Positions 8,390-17,172 of a stretch of 64,000 nucleotides of DNA are shown here, in pieces. A program made the position numbers and the translations under genes. The stretch is from Bradyrhizobium zhanjiangense (GTDB taxonomy: Bacteria > Pseudomonadota > Alphaproteobacteria > Rhizobiales > Xanthobacteraceae). The DNA is taken from positions 434,001 to 498,000 of the forward strand of contig NZ_CP022221.1 in assembly GCF_004114935.1 (NCBI RefSeq), in the 5' to 3' direction. Each line of letters begins with the position of its first letter. The stretch's first letter is position 1. A model generated the notes under the pieces. It worked only from the letters and a program-made list of their open reading frames with translations. It was not told the DNA's origin and did not search any database.

Positions 8390-9670
8390 ATGAAATTCCA
8401 TCAATCCGTCTTTCGATCCGTCGTGGCGCTTGCAGCGGTTGCCCTTCTCGCGGGGACCAGCGCTGGCAATGCGCAGCAGCAGGACAAGAACAGGGCGCTG
8501 AAGAAATACGAATCCGGCACCAAGGAGTTCTGGACCCATCCGCCGGATGACTGGTTTCTCGGCGACGAGACCGAGGCACAGAAGGGCCTGGCACCGCCCT
8601 CGGGTCCGCCGACCGGTGCGTCGGAGGCCGAGCTCGCGGCGATGATGAAGAAGATCAAGCTGCCGCCGGGCTTCAAGATCGAGGTTTACGCCCCCGGCGT
8701 GCTGGCCGCGCGGCAAATGGCCTGGGGTGACAAGGGCACGCTGTTCGTCGGCTCGTTCGGCCTCGGCAACGTCTATGCCATCAAGGACAACAACGGAAAG
8801 AAGGAGGTCAAGACCGTCCTCAAGGGGCTGAACATGCCCACCGGCCTCGCCTTCAAGGACGGCGCGCTCTACGTCATCGCCGTCGACAAGCTGATCCGCT
8901 ACGACGACGCCGAAGCCAATCTCGACAAGCTCGGCGACGGCAAGGTCGTCTACGACGACATGCCGTCCTATGCCGCGCATGGCTGGAAATACATCTCGGT
9001 CGACAAGGATGGCTGGTTCTTCCTGCCGTTCGGGCCGCCCTTCAATATCGGCATGCCGCCGACCAGCGTCGCGCAGATCCGGCGCGTCGATCCCAAGACC
9101 GGCAATGCCGAGATCTGGGCGCTCGGCGTCCGCAACTCCGTCGGCGGCGACGTCGATCCGCGCACCGGCAAATACTGGTTCACCGAGAATGCCCGCGACT
9201 GGATCAGCGACGATCTGCCCTCAGACAAGCTGAACATGATCAACAAGATCGGCGAGCATTTCGGCTATCCCTATTGCCACCAGGGTAATTTGCCCGACGA
9301 CAAGTTCGCGATGGGCCACAAGTGCTCCGAGTTCACGCCGCCGGTGCTGAATCTCGGCGCGCATGTCGCTCCGCTCGGCATGAAGTTCTATACCGGCGAC
9401 CAATTCCCCGCCGAGTACAAGAACAATATCCTGATCGCCGAGCACGGCTCCTGGAATCGCCACAAGTATCAGGGCGCGCGCATCGTGCGCGTGATCGTCG
9501 GGCCCGACGGCAAGAACCCCAAGCAGGAGATCTTCGCCTCCGGCTGGCTCGAGGGCGACCAGGGCTATCTCGGCCGTCCCGCCGACATCGTTCTCGCCAA
9601 GGACGGCTCGATCCTCGTCGCCGACGACTGGGCCGGCGCGATCTATCGCATCAGCTACAGCAAGAAGTAG
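8390..9670 (+). CDS. PQQ-type sorbosone dehydrogenase family protein
   Basis: A 426-residue secreted six-bladed beta-propeller enzyme. The signal peptide covers about residues 1-27 (VALAAVALLAGTSAGNA). The mature part matches the glucose/sorbosone dehydrogenase family, with LPPGFKIEVYAPG, MPTGLAFKDGALYV, ALGVRNSVGGDVDP, WFTENARD and the late EHGSWNRHKYQGARI. These PQQ enzymes oxidise aldose or sorbosone-like sugars in the periplasm. A strong AGGGGAG precedes the ATG. The dihaem cytochrome c gene downstream is a natural electron acceptor, although a terminator-like hairpin separates the two. The substrate is not determinable from sequence. Confidence 0.87.
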   Translation: MKFHQSVFRSVVALAAVALLAGTSAGNAQQQDKNRALKKYESGTKEFWTHPPDDWFLGDETEAQKGLAPPSGPPTGASEAELAAMMKKIKLPPGFKIEVYAPGVLAARQMAWGDKGTLFVGSFGLGNVYAIKDNNGKKEVKTVLKGLNMPTGLAFKDGALYVIAVDKLIRYDDAEANLDKLGDGKVVYDDMPSYAAHGWKYISVDKDGWFFLPFGPPFNIGMPPTSVAQIRRVDPKTGNAEIWALGVRNSVGGDVDPRTGKYWFTENARDWISDDLPSDKLNMINKIGEHFGYPYCHQGNLPDDKFAMGHKCSEFTPPVLNLGAHVAPLGMKFYTGDQFPAEYKNNILIAEHGSWNRHKYQGARIVRVIVGPDGKNPKQEIFASGWLEGDQGYLGRPADIVLAKDGSILVADDWAGAIYRISYSKK

Positions 9671-9684
9671 CGCGACGTAACGGA

Positions 9685-9717
9685 AGGCTGCGACCGGGCG
9701 ACGGTCGCAGCCTCTTT
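9685..9717 (+). terminator. Rho-independent terminator after the sorbosone dehydrogenase gene
   Basis: A perfect 12-bp stem (9685-9696 with 9702-9713) with a GGCGA loop is followed by CTTTC, 15 bp past the stop codon. The T-run is short, so termination may be partial, leaving some readthrough into the cytochrome gene. Confidence 0.75.
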
Positions 9718-9740
9718 CATTCTCAAAGTCTCATGCGTCG

Positions 9741-9848
9741 TTCCGGATTGTGCGCGACTTGCGCGCAAGTCCGGAACCCATACCCGCGAGCAGGTGTTAT
9801 GGATTGTCCGATGCGCAATTGCGCATCATAGCTCGTGCCCCCGAATGA
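9741..9848. repeat. Palindrome-rich intergenic element
   Basis: The stretch contains GACTTGCGCGCAAGTC (9756-9771, perfect palindrome) inside TTCCGGA/TCCGGAA arms, and ATGCGCAATTGCGCAT (9811-9826, perfect palindrome). Its composition resembles dispersed Bradyrhizobium intergenic repeats, but I see no second copy in this window. Confidence 0.5.
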
Positions 9849-9875
9849 CGAACTCGACGGAACGGAATTCCCATC

Positions 9876-10469
9876 ATGCGCCGGAAGTTCATCTCGCACG
9901 CAATCAGCGCGGTTGCGCTCCTGACGCCCGGCGCCCTTCCAGTAGGCGCCGCCGATAATTCCGCGATCAAGGAGAAGGCGGCGGCCTGCGCCGGCTGTCA
10001 CGGCGAGAACGGTATCTCGCAGACCGAGAACATTCCCTCGCTCGCCGGCCAGCCTGATCAATTCCTGCAATGGCAGCTGGTGTTCTTCCGTGCCGGCTCG
10101 CGCAAGAACGAGCAGATGCAGCCGATCGTCGAGGAGATCAACAACGAGGACATCCGCAATTTCGGCGCCTATTTTTCGCAGCTAATGCCGCCGAAGGGAC
10201 CGGAGGACGGGAATCCGGACCTGTCGAAAAAGGGGGCGCAGGTGGCTGCCGGCCGCCGCTGCGCCTCATGCCATACGGACAGCTATGCCGGCACCAAGGC
10301 TGTGGCGCGGCTCGCGGGTCAACGCGAGGAATATCTGGTCAAGGCGCTGCACGACTATAAAGCGGGCCAGCGCGTCGGCGGCGGAGTCGCCGCGATGGCC
10401 GATGTCGCCTATCACATGAGCGATGAGGAAATCACCGCCGTCTCGCACTATCTTGCGCATCTGAAATAG
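9876..10469 (+). CDS. Dihaem cytochrome c (c4-like), exported
   Basis: A 197-residue protein with a signal sequence (to about residue 26) and two class I cytochrome c domains. The haem sites are CAGCH (residues 38-42) and CASCH (129-133), with candidate Met ligands in KNEQMQPIVEE, SQLMPPKGP and AAMADVAYHMSD. The layout matches cytochrome c4-type periplasmic electron carriers. Being next to a PQQ-type sugar dehydrogenase, it probably takes electrons from that enzyme to the terminal oxidase. The ATG at 9876 is the first that gives the export signal. Confidence 0.9.
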   Translation: MRRKFISHAISAVALLTPGALPVGAADNSAIKEKAAACAGCHGENGISQTENIPSLAGQPDQFLQWQLVFFRAGSRKNEQMQPIVEEINNEDIRNFGAYFSQLMPPKGPEDGNPDLSKKGAQVAAGRRCASCHTDSYAGTKAVARLAGQREEYLVKALHDYKAGQRVGGGVAAMADVAYHMSDEEITAVSHYLAHLK

Positions 10470-10496
10470 CTGGGGCTGTTGCGGCAAACTCTGCCG

Positions 10497-10656
10497 TCGT
10501 CCCGGACAAGCGCGCCTCAAGCGCGCGCCGATCCGAGACCGATAGCCACAGGATCGCGTCTTGCGAAGACTCGTAGCTTCCGTCTCGCGCAATAACTACT
10601 TGCTGTGGTTATCGGTCCCGGATCAGCGCTCGCTATCGCTCGCTTGTCCGGGACGA
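10497..10656. repeat. Nested intergenic inverted repeat (160 bp)
   Basis: Perfect 16-bp outer arms (10497-10512, 10641-10656; TCGTCCCGGACAAGCG) enclose inner arms of 21 bp with two mismatches (10531-10551, 10603-10623). It fills the gap between the convergent cytochrome c and PanE-like genes. It belongs to a class of Bradyrhizobium dispersed repeats with GTCCCGGAC ends; a related arm recurs near 31753. Confidence 0.8.
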
Positions 10657-10676
10657 TAGCTGAGAGTGTAGCTGCC

Positions 10677-11600
10677 CTACCCCGCCCGCTGCTTCTCATA
10701 CGCCTTCAGATGCGTATAGGCGATGCGCAGCTTCGGCACCGGCACCTTGGCAGCATCTCCGCGCGCGATGAGATCGCCGATGACGTGATCGGCTTCGACC
10801 GGCAGGCCTGCCTTGATGTCGCGGAACATGGATGCCGTCATCGGCGAGCCCTCGGTGGTCAGATTGCCCTTCACCCGCTCGAAGAATGGTCCGCCAGGTG
10901 CGTAGCCCGACGCAGCGGCGATCGCGCTGGTCTCGTCCAACATGCCGAGCAGAAAATCCCTGCCGCCGGGGGCGGCGAGAATGTTGCCGACGGAGGTGCG
11001 CATCAGGCTGGTGGACGCCGCGAGCGTCGAGAGGAACACCCACTTCTCCCACATGTCCTGCATGATGTTCTGGCTGGCGGAGGCGCCATTGATGCCGCTC
11101 TTGAAGGCCTCGTCGATCGCCTTGACGCGGTCCGACAGTTTGCCGTCGCGCTCGCCGTAACTGATCGATTGCATCGGCTGCAGCTGCACCACCTCGCGCT
11201 TCTCGTTCAGCGTCGCGGCGATGGCGCAGAGCCCGCCCAGCACGAGCCCGGCGCCGAATTTCTGGTCGAGGACGTCGAGATGCTTCATGCCGTTGAGCAT
11301 GGGGATGATCACGGTGTTCGGCCCGACGGCGGCCGCGAACGACTTGATGGCGTCGTCGAGGTCGAACGCCTTGCAGCTGAGCAGAACGACGTCGAATTTT
11401 TCCGCGAGCTTGTCCGCTTGCACCGTCTTCGGATCCTTCAGCGTCACATCGCCGTTCGGGCTCTTGATGACGAGACCGGCGCTCGCGAGCTCGCTGGCGC
11501 GGCGCGGCCGGACCAGGAAGGTGACGTCGCGGCCGGCCTGCAACAGCCTGCCACCAAAATAGCCGCCGATGGCGCCGGCGCCGACGACGAGGATACGCAT
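10677..11600 (-). CDS. Ketopantoate reductase family protein (PanE/ApbA-like)
   Basis: A 307-residue two-domain dehydrogenase. The N-terminal Rossmann motif is GAGAIGGYFGGRL, followed by VLLSCKAFDLDDAI and IPMLNGMKHLD, typical of ketopantoate reductases; the C-terminal helical domain contains MWEKWVFLSTLAAST with the Lys expected in the active site. The founding reaction is NADPH reduction of 2-dehydropantoate in pantothenate synthesis. Many genomes carry several paralogues with other substrates, and the context (isomerase gene upstream on the same strand) does not point to coenzyme A synthesis, so I give no symbol. Confidence 0.85.
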   Translation of the reverse strand: MRILVVGAGAIGGYFGGRLLQAGRDVTFLVRPRRASELASAGLVIKSPNGDVTLKDPKTVQADKLAEKFDVVLLSCKAFDLDDAIKSFAAAVGPNTVIIPMLNGMKHLDVLDQKFGAGLVLGGLCAIAATLNEKREVVQLQPMQSISYGERDGKLSDRVKAIDEAFKSGINGASASQNIMQDMWEKWVFLSTLAASTSLMRTSVGNILAAPGGRDFLLGMLDETSAIAAASGYAPGGPFFERVKGNLTTEGSPMTASMFRDIKAGLPVEADHVIGDLIARGDAAKVPVPKLRIAYTHLKAYEKQRAG

Positions 11601-11629
11601 GAGGATTGTCCTTGTTGTTTCTTCTTTGC

Positions 11630-11657
11630 CGTCGTCCTGGCGAACGCCAGGACGACG
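11630..11657. repeat. Short palindromic repeat, 13-bp stem
   Basis: CGTCGTCCTGGCG-AA-CGCCAGGACGACG is a perfect hairpin between the two minus-strand genes. The same arm sequence ends the long element at 52690-52820, so both belong to one dispersed family; this copy is the minimal form. It may also terminate the upstream transcript. Confidence 0.75.
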
Positions 11658-11692
11658 CGAGGAGCTTGCCAGCTTTCAAAGCAATACGGAAA

Positions 11693-12301
11693 TCACTTCC
11701 CCAGCACCATCTCCTCGACCTCGCGCAGCTGCTCCTTGCCGAAGAACATCTCATTGCCGACGAAGAAGGTCGGCGAGCCGAACGCGCCGCGCGCCACCGC
11801 CTCCTCGGTGTTTTTGATCAGTCTGCCTTTCACCTCGGGTTCCTGCGCGCGGGCGAACAGCCTTTGCGCATCGAGGCCGGATGACGCCAGCGCCTTCGCC
11901 GCGATCTCGGGATCGTCCATCTTCTTCGGCTCGCGCCACATGTGGTGGAAGGCCGCTTCGACATAGGCCTCGAACACGCCCTCGAGCTGCGCCGCGATCG
12001 CCGCGCGCATCAGGTTCAGCGTGTTGACGGGGAAGAACGGATTCATGACGTAGGGCTGCACCTTAAAGCGCTTGATGAAGCGCTCGGTCTCGATCGCGTG
12101 GAATTCACGCTTGTTCTTGATGCCGGCGAGCGTCTCGGCCGGCGACTTGTTGTTGGTCGCCTTAAAGATGCCGCCGAGCAGGATCGGCACATATTCGAAC
12201 TTGACGCCGATGCGTTGCTCGATCGCCGGGATCGCCAGATGGCTGAGATAGGCGTTCGGGCTGCCGAAATCGAACAGGAATTGCGGGGCTGTGCGGGTCA
12301 A
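11693..12301 (-). CDS. 2-hydroxychromene-2-carboxylate isomerase family protein (DsbA/GST-kappa fold)
   Basis: A 202-residue protein of the thioredoxin-like HCCA isomerase family. The N-terminal FDFGSPNAYLSH carries the catalytic Ser in place of the DsbA cysteines, and GAFGSPTFFVGNEMFFG is the conserved C-terminal block. NahD-type members isomerise 2-hydroxychromene-2-carboxylate with glutathione in naphthalene breakdown. No other aromatic-degradation gene lies here, so the real substrate may differ. It is followed by the PanE-like gene after 92 bp that hold a palindrome. Confidence 0.85.
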   Translation of the reverse strand: MTRTAPQFLFDFGSPNAYLSHLAIPAIEQRIGVKFEYVPILLGGIFKATNNKSPAETLAGIKNKREFHAIETERFIKRFKVQPYVMNPFFPVNTLNLMRAAIAAQLEGVFEAYVEAAFHHMWREPKKMDDPEIAAKALASSGLDAQRLFARAQEPEVKGRLIKNTEEAVARGAFGSPTFFVGNEMFFGKEQLREVEEMVLGK

Positions 12302-12397
12302 ATTCGATCTCCCTGGCGGCGCTTTTCATCCATTTTGGCGTAGGCCGCGCCGCAGGTCCACCGTTTAATGATGGTCATAATACCTTGATGGCTCCCG

Positions 12398-13747
12398 TCA
12401 GATCAGACGCCGGATCGTCTGCTTGCGCCACACCAGAAGGTAATAGCCCATCTGCAAAACGAACATGGCGCAGAACACGATCGGATAGGCGGCCCATACG
12501 CCCTTAAGGCCGATCGTGCGGCTCAGGATCACTGCAGACGGCAGCTCGATCGCGACGATGGCGAAGATCGCCAGCAGCATCGGCGTCAAGGCGACACCGG
12601 CGGCGCGCATGGCGCCCGAAAACACCGTGGCGAGGCCAAACGGCACCGAGCTCCACAAGGCGATGTAAAGCAGTTCCTTCGCCAGATCGAGCACGGCGCC
12701 GTCGGTGATGAAGATGCCGAGCACGGCGCGCGGCACCAGGTAAATCAGCGCCACCAGCCCGCCGGTCAGCACGAGGTTGAACGCAAGGCCGGTGCTCAGG
12801 ATGCCGTCGAGCCGCGCCCTGTCGCCGCCGCCGATCGCCTGCGCACCGAGGATCGAGACCGCGATCGAAATCGACATCGCGGTGAACTGGGTATAGCCCA
12901 TCACCTGATTGACGGCGCCGTACGCGGCCGTGGCGTTTGAGCCGAAGCCGTTGACGAGCCCAAGCAGCACCAGCTCGGCAATCGCCATCACCACCATGCC
13001 AATTGCGCTTGGCAGTCCGATGCCGAGAATTTTTCCGAGCACGGCGCCGTTGAGCCGCAGATGACGCAGCAGTGCCGCGTCCGGTGCCAGCGCGTGCTTT
13101 TTCCGGAGCAGATAGACGGCCAGCACGTTCAGCGTCAGCGCGTTGGCAATCGCAGCTGACCATGCCGGACTGGTGATGCCCGCCGCCGGCAATCCGAAGG
13201 CGCCGCGGATCAGCAGCGGCGTCAGGATCAGGCCGATCGCGGTCGACAGCGCCAGCGCGAGGAGCGGCGTCACGGTGTCGCCGACACCGCGGATCATCGC
13301 TGTCATCAACAGGAAGACGAAGCCGAGCGGCATGGTCAGCAGCATGATGCGGGCATAGGCGCTGGCCTGGTCGAGTATATCAGCGGGCGTCGCAAGCATG
13401 ACCATCAATTGCCGGCTGAAGATCCCGCCAGCGAGTGCAACCGTGGCCGAGAGCATTAGACCGATCGCGAGCGTCGTGCCGACGACGAGCTTGATCCGGC
13501 CATGCTCGCCCGCGCCAAAGGCCTGGCCGATCAGCACGGTGGCACCGGTGCTGAGGCCCATGACGAAGGCGAACAGGAAGAACATCACTGGGAAGAAGGC
13601 CGAGACCGCGGCGAGCGCGTCGATGCCGATCATCTGGCCGAGATAGACGTTGCTGACGGTGCCGAACAGCGATTGCAGCGCGTTGCTCAGCATCAAGGGT
13701 GCGAGGAAGCGAAGAAACGTCGTCGAGAGAGGCGCGGGTGCGGACAT
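12398..13747 (-). CDS. MATE family efflux transporter
   Basis: A 449-residue membrane protein with about 12 helices in two six-helix halves, as in multidrug and toxin extrusion transporters (PLMLSNALQSLFGTVSNVYLG in halves; GLSTGATVLIGQAFGAGE; VNQVMGYTQFTAMSISIAV). It exchanges cations or drugs for Na+ or H+. I chose the ATG at 13747 (MSAPAPL), which has AAAGGC upstream; an in-frame ATG at 13762 has no ribosome-binding site. The substrate is unknown. Confidence 0.9.
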   Translation of the reverse strand: MSAPAPLSTTFLRFLAPLMLSNALQSLFGTVSNVYLGQMIGIDALAAVSAFFPVMFFLFAFVMGLSTGATVLIGQAFGAGEHGRIKLVVGTTLAIGLMLSATVALAGGIFSRQLMVMLATPADILDQASAYARIMLLTMPLGFVFLLMTAMIRGVGDTVTPLLALALSTAIGLILTPLLIRGAFGLPAAGITSPAWSAAIANALTLNVLAVYLLRKKHALAPDAALLRHLRLNGAVLGKILGIGLPSAIGMVVMAIAELVLLGLVNGFGSNATAAYGAVNQVMGYTQFTAMSISIAVSILGAQAIGGGDRARLDGILSTGLAFNLVLTGGLVALIYLVPRAVLGIFITDGAVLDLAKELLYIALWSSVPFGLATVFSGAMRAAGVALTPMLLAIFAIVAIELPSAVILSRTIGLKGVWAAYPIVFCAMFVLQMGYYLLVWRKQTIRRLI

Positions 13748-13831
13748 GGATTTGCCTTTCATCAGGGCGTGCGAAGCCGTTGCCGCGCGATGCGCGGCTC
13801 GGCCGTTTATGGGGTGAATGCTGCGCGCGCC

Positions 13832-14416
13832 TTAAGCGCGGTCGCTGTAGGCGAGCTTGACGATGTGATCGCGGATGTCAGTCGGCCAGTCGGCGATCAG
13901 CCCGGTGAAGCGCCGCCTGTCATCCGCGAACAGCGCGCGCGAGGCTTCCTCGAACTGCGGCAGGTTGCCGGCCATGGTCGACATGAAGTGATAAGCTGCA
14001 TCGCGCGCCTTCCGCTCGCGGTCCTTGTCGCCGCTGGCGCGTCTGGCCTCGTCGACCAGCTTGCGTAGCGCGACCGAGGCGCCGCCGGCTTGCGCGTTGA
14101 GCCACTCCCAGTGCCGCGGCAGCAAAGTCACCTCGCGCGCGACCACACCGAGCTTCGGCCGGCCTCGACCGCGCGGCTCGCTCGGCGGTTCGCTGATTTC
14201 GGTCGGTGGCGGCGGCATGAGCTTGGCCAGCCGCGCCAGTACCTCGTGATCCTCGCCGCGCAGGTCGAAATCAATCGACCGCCCCGTCCCGTCGTCGAAA
14301 ATGATGATCGGCTGGTCCGGCTGCGACCCCGCCCGCTTGACCGCGAGTGCGACGTCGCCCGCCGCTCCCGAGGCCAGCCGGCGCTGGCCGATGAAGGCTG
14401 TGAAGGTCGTTTGCAT
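13832..14416 (-). CDS. DUF2239 family protein, possible DNA-binding protein
   Basis: A 194-residue protein of the uncharacterised DUF2239 family. The N-terminal part is a conserved beta-rich segment (TTFTAFIGQRRLASG, PIIIFDDGTGRSIDFDLRG). After an AT-hook-like RGRGRPKLG comes EVTLLPRHWEWLNAQ followed by ASVALRKLVDEARR, a strand-helix-helix pattern reminiscent of ribbon-helix-helix proteins. The start is the ATG at 14416; longer in-frame starts would run through the palindromes upstream. It is divergent from a GST gene, with ACCCGGGT palindromes between. A regulatory role is inference. Confidence 0.8.
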   Translation of the reverse strand: MQTTFTAFIGQRRLASGAAGDVALAVKRAGSQPDQPIIIFDDGTGRSIDFDLRGEDHEVLARLAKLMPPPPTEISEPPSEPRGRGRPKLGVVAREVTLLPRHWEWLNAQAGGASVALRKLVDEARRASGDKDRERKARDAAYHFMSTMAGNLPQFEEASRALFADDRRRFTGLIADWPTDIRDHIVKLAYSDRA

Positions 14417-14454
14417 TGGAATCATTGCCAGATTGATCGCGTTGGCAATTTTAA

Positions 14455-14490
14455 TACCCGGGTAAATTCCCGGCGTCAATATACCCGGGT
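14455..14490. promoter_or_regulatory. Two ACCCGGGT palindromes in the DUF2239/GST divergent promoter
   Basis: TACCCGGGTA (14455-14464) and ACCCGGGT (14483-14490) have centres 27 bp apart, in a locally AT-rich promoter region between genes starting at 14416 and 14578. Repeated perfect palindromes here look like operator sites for a dimeric regulator; the regulator is not identified, although the DUF2239 product is a candidate. Confidence 0.55.
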
Positions 14491-14577
14491 GAAAATATCC
14501 GCACCGATGGCTCGACATTGCGTGCCCGGGCTGGCACCAACGGCGCAACCGACCAAGCCAAGCTGGGGACCTGCGCG

Positions 14578-15243
14578 ATGCTGACCGTTCACCACCTCAA
14601 CAATTCCCGCTCGCAGCGCGTGCTGTGGCTGCTCGAGGAGTTGGGCGTGCCCTACGAGATCGTGCGCTATCAGCGCCAGCCGGATATGCGCGCGCCGAAG
14701 GAGCTGCGCGCCATCCATCCGCTCGGCAAGTCGCCGGTCATCACCGACAACGGCAACACCATCGCCGAGTCTGGCGCGATCATCGAGTATCTCATCGCCA
14801 CCTACGGCAATGGTCGGCTGATCCCGCCGCCGAACACGCCGGAACGTCTGCGCTACACCTATTGGCTGCACTACGCGGAAGGGTCGGCGATGCAGCCGCT
14901 GCTCTTGAAGCTGCTGTTCACGCTGATGCCGAAGCGCGCGCCGGCGCTGCTCCGCCCGCTGGTCCGCAAGGTCTGCAACCAGGCGCTGACCGCGCTGGTC
15001 AATCCGCAGCTCAAGCAGCACATGGACTACTGGGAAGGCGAGCTCGGCAAGAGCGAGTGGTTCGCGGGCAGCGAATTCACCGCCGCCGATATCCAGATGA
15101 GCTTTCCGCTGGAAGCAGCCCAAGCGCGCGGCGGGCTGGAGCAGGGCCACCCCAAGGCGATGGCGTTCCTGGAGCGCATCCACGCGCGGCCAGCGTATGC
15201 ACGCGCGCTCGAAAAGGGCGGGCCATATCAGGTCGGGCGGTAA
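14578..15243 (+). CDS. Glutathione S-transferase family protein
   Basis: A 221-residue GST. The N-terminal thioredoxin-like domain begins LTVHHLNNSRSQRVLWLLEE, with the SRS/QR segment where glutathione is activated; KSPVITDNG and AESGAIIEYL form the glutathione-binding cis-Pro and SNAIL-like region. The C-terminal helical domain contains the N-capping motif around FTAADIQMSFPLE. It probably conjugates or reduces electrophiles. I start at the ATG at 14578; upstream in-frame residues read through the operator region. Confidence 0.9.
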   Translation: MLTVHHLNNSRSQRVLWLLEELGVPYEIVRYQRQPDMRAPKELRAIHPLGKSPVITDNGNTIAESGAIIEYLIATYGNGRLIPPPNTPERLRYTYWLHYAEGSAMQPLLLKLLFTLMPKRAPALLRPLVRKVCNQALTALVNPQLKQHMDYWEGELGKSEWFAGSEFTAADIQMSFPLEAAQARGGLEQGHPKAMAFLERIHARPAYARALEKGGPYQVGR

Positions 15244-15319
15244 GGTACTTTCAGCGAGATCCCGGGTTCGGCTCTGCGAGCCGCCCAGCCCGCGCTGCCG
15301 TGCCATGCAAACGACGTGG

Positions 15320-17071
15320 TTACTGGCCCGCTGCTTCTGCGCCTCGCGTGCGTGGGTCTGGCGCGCCGAGTGGCCCGTTCCGAGTCACGAGAATTGAATT
15401 GGCCGATGTCTGTCCCATGGGCTCGACGATGAGATGGCCCATCGCCTTCAGCTCGGACAGGACATCGCCGGGAAAGCCGCTCTCGACGCGCACCTCGTCC
15501 GGTAGCCATTGGTGATGCAGCCGCGGTGTAGCAACGGCAGCAGCCACATCCATCTTGTAGTCGAGGACGTTCACGATGACCTGGAGCACGGTCGAGATGA
15601 TGCGGCTGCCACCAGGCGAGCCCGTCACCAACACCGGCTTGCCGCCTCGCAGCACGATGGTCGGTGACATCGACGACAGCGGGCGTTTTCCAGGCCCAGG
15701 CAGATTGGCCTCAAAGCCGACGAGGCCATAGGCATTGGAAGCGCCCACCGCCGCGGTGAAGTCGTCGAGCTCGTTGTTGAGCAGCACGCCGGTGCCGTCG
15801 GCAACGAGACCGACGCCATAGCTGAAGTTCAGCGTATAGGTGTTGCTGACGGCGTTGCCGCGGCCGTCGACGACGGAAAAGTGCGTGGTGTTGCTGCCTT
15901 CGCGCGGCGCAGCAGCAGCGGAAACGAGCTCTTTCGAAGGCGTGGCGCGATCGGCGGAGATGCCTGCGCGCAGCTTGGCGGCGTAGTCCTTCGCGGTCAG
16001 CGTTTCGATCGGTGCGTTGACGAAGGCGGGATCGCCGAGATAGCGCGCACGGTCCGCATAGGCGCGCTTCATGGCCTCGATCAAGAGATGCAGCGATGCC
16101 GGCGATCCCTGCTTCAGATCGGCGAGCTGAAAGCCTTCGAGGATGTTGAGCGTCTCCACCAGCACCACGCCGCCGGACGAGGGCAGCGGCATCGAGACGA
16201 TGTCGTAGCCGCGATAGCTGCCGCGCACCGGCGCACGGATCACCGCCTGATAGGCCTTCAGGTCGGCTGGCGTCATGATGCCACCGGCTTCAGAGACGGC
16301 CTTGGCCAGCTTTTCCGCAACTGGCCCCTCATAGAAGCCGCGCGACCCCTGTGCGGCGACGGCCGACAGCGTTGCGGCGAGATCGGCTTGCACCAGCCTG
16401 TCGCCCTCGCCAAGCGGCGCGCCGTCGGGACGCGAGAAGATTTTGGCCGAGGAAGGCCAGCGCGCCAGCCGCCGGTGCCAACTCGGCAGCGTATCGGCGA
16501 TATCGTCGCTGACGACAAAGCCGTCGCGGGCGAGTGCGATCGCCGGCTCGAGCAGTTGCGCCAGCGTGAACTGGCCGGAGCCGTATTTTTCCAATGCGAG
16601 CGTGAGACCTGCGACGGTGCCGGGCACGCCGACGCCGAGCGCGGAATCGCGTGACTTGGTCGCGTCAGGCTTGCCATCCGGTCCGAGAAAGATCTGCGGC
16701 GTGGTCGCGGCCGGGGCGGTCTCGCGATAGTCGATCGTGATGTCTTCATTACGGTCGGCGGAATGGATCACCATGAAGCCGCCGCCGCCGACATTGCCGG
16801 CGCGCGGATAGGTCACGGCCATCGCAAAGCCGGTGGCGACCGCGGCATCGACGGCATTGCCGCCACGTCGCAGGATGTCGGCGCCGACCTGCGCGGATAT
16901 CCTCTCCTGCGCCACCACCATGCCGTGCTCGGCAGCGACGGCACGCATTGTATCGCGCGCGGGCGGGACATAGCCCCGCCGCGCATCCTGAGCCGTCGCG
17001 GGGGCGAGACCGAGCGCCAAAGCGGCTATGACGGCGAAAAATGTCCGCCGCGTCGAATATGACGACATCAT
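15320..17071 (-). CDS. ggt: Gamma-glutamyltransferase (periplasmic)
   Basis: A 583-residue Ntn-hydrolase precursor. A signal peptide (TFFAVIAALALGLAPATAQ) is followed by the large subunit, then autocleavage before the nucleophile Thr in NTTHFSVVDGRGNAVS, and the small subunit with PLSSMSPTIVL and the oxyanion glycines in VTGSPGGSRIIS. It cleaves glutathione and other gamma-glutamyl compounds in the periplasm. Two ATGs (17071, 17068) follow a GGGAA ribosome-binding site; I use the first. It is divergent from the MFS gene at 17173. Confidence 0.93.
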   Translation of the reverse strand: MMSSYSTRRTFFAVIAALALGLAPATAQDARRGYVPPARDTMRAVAAEHGMVVAQERISAQVGADILRRGGNAVDAAVATGFAMAVTYPRAGNVGGGGFMVIHSADRNEDITIDYRETAPAATTPQIFLGPDGKPDATKSRDSALGVGVPGTVAGLTLALEKYGSGQFTLAQLLEPAIALARDGFVVSDDIADTLPSWHRRLARWPSSAKIFSRPDGAPLGEGDRLVQADLAATLSAVAAQGSRGFYEGPVAEKLAKAVSEAGGIMTPADLKAYQAVIRAPVRGSYRGYDIVSMPLPSSGGVVLVETLNILEGFQLADLKQGSPASLHLLIEAMKRAYADRARYLGDPAFVNAPIETLTAKDYAAKLRAGISADRATPSKELVSAAAAPREGSNTTHFSVVDGRGNAVSNTYTLNFSYGVGLVADGTGVLLNNELDDFTAAVGASNAYGLVGFEANLPGPGKRPLSSMSPTIVLRGGKPVLVTGSPGGSRIISTVLQVIVNVLDYKMDVAAAVATPRLHHQWLPDEVRVESGFPGDVLSELKAMGHLIVEPMGQTSANSILVTRNGPLGAPDPRTRGAEAAGQ

Positions 17072-17172
17072 CAAAATTCCCGTTGCGCCCCCGGGCCAGT
17101 TCACACGCGTCACGGCAATGCTATACGGTTTGCCCCGAGAGAGGCAAAACTGTTCGTGATGAGGACCGCGTG

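Noticed and set aside
10497..10656. Repeat considered as an insertion sequence or CRISPR fragment
   Set aside because: No transposase frame, no target-site duplication and no regular spacer pattern; the nested palindrome fits a dispersed intergenic element.
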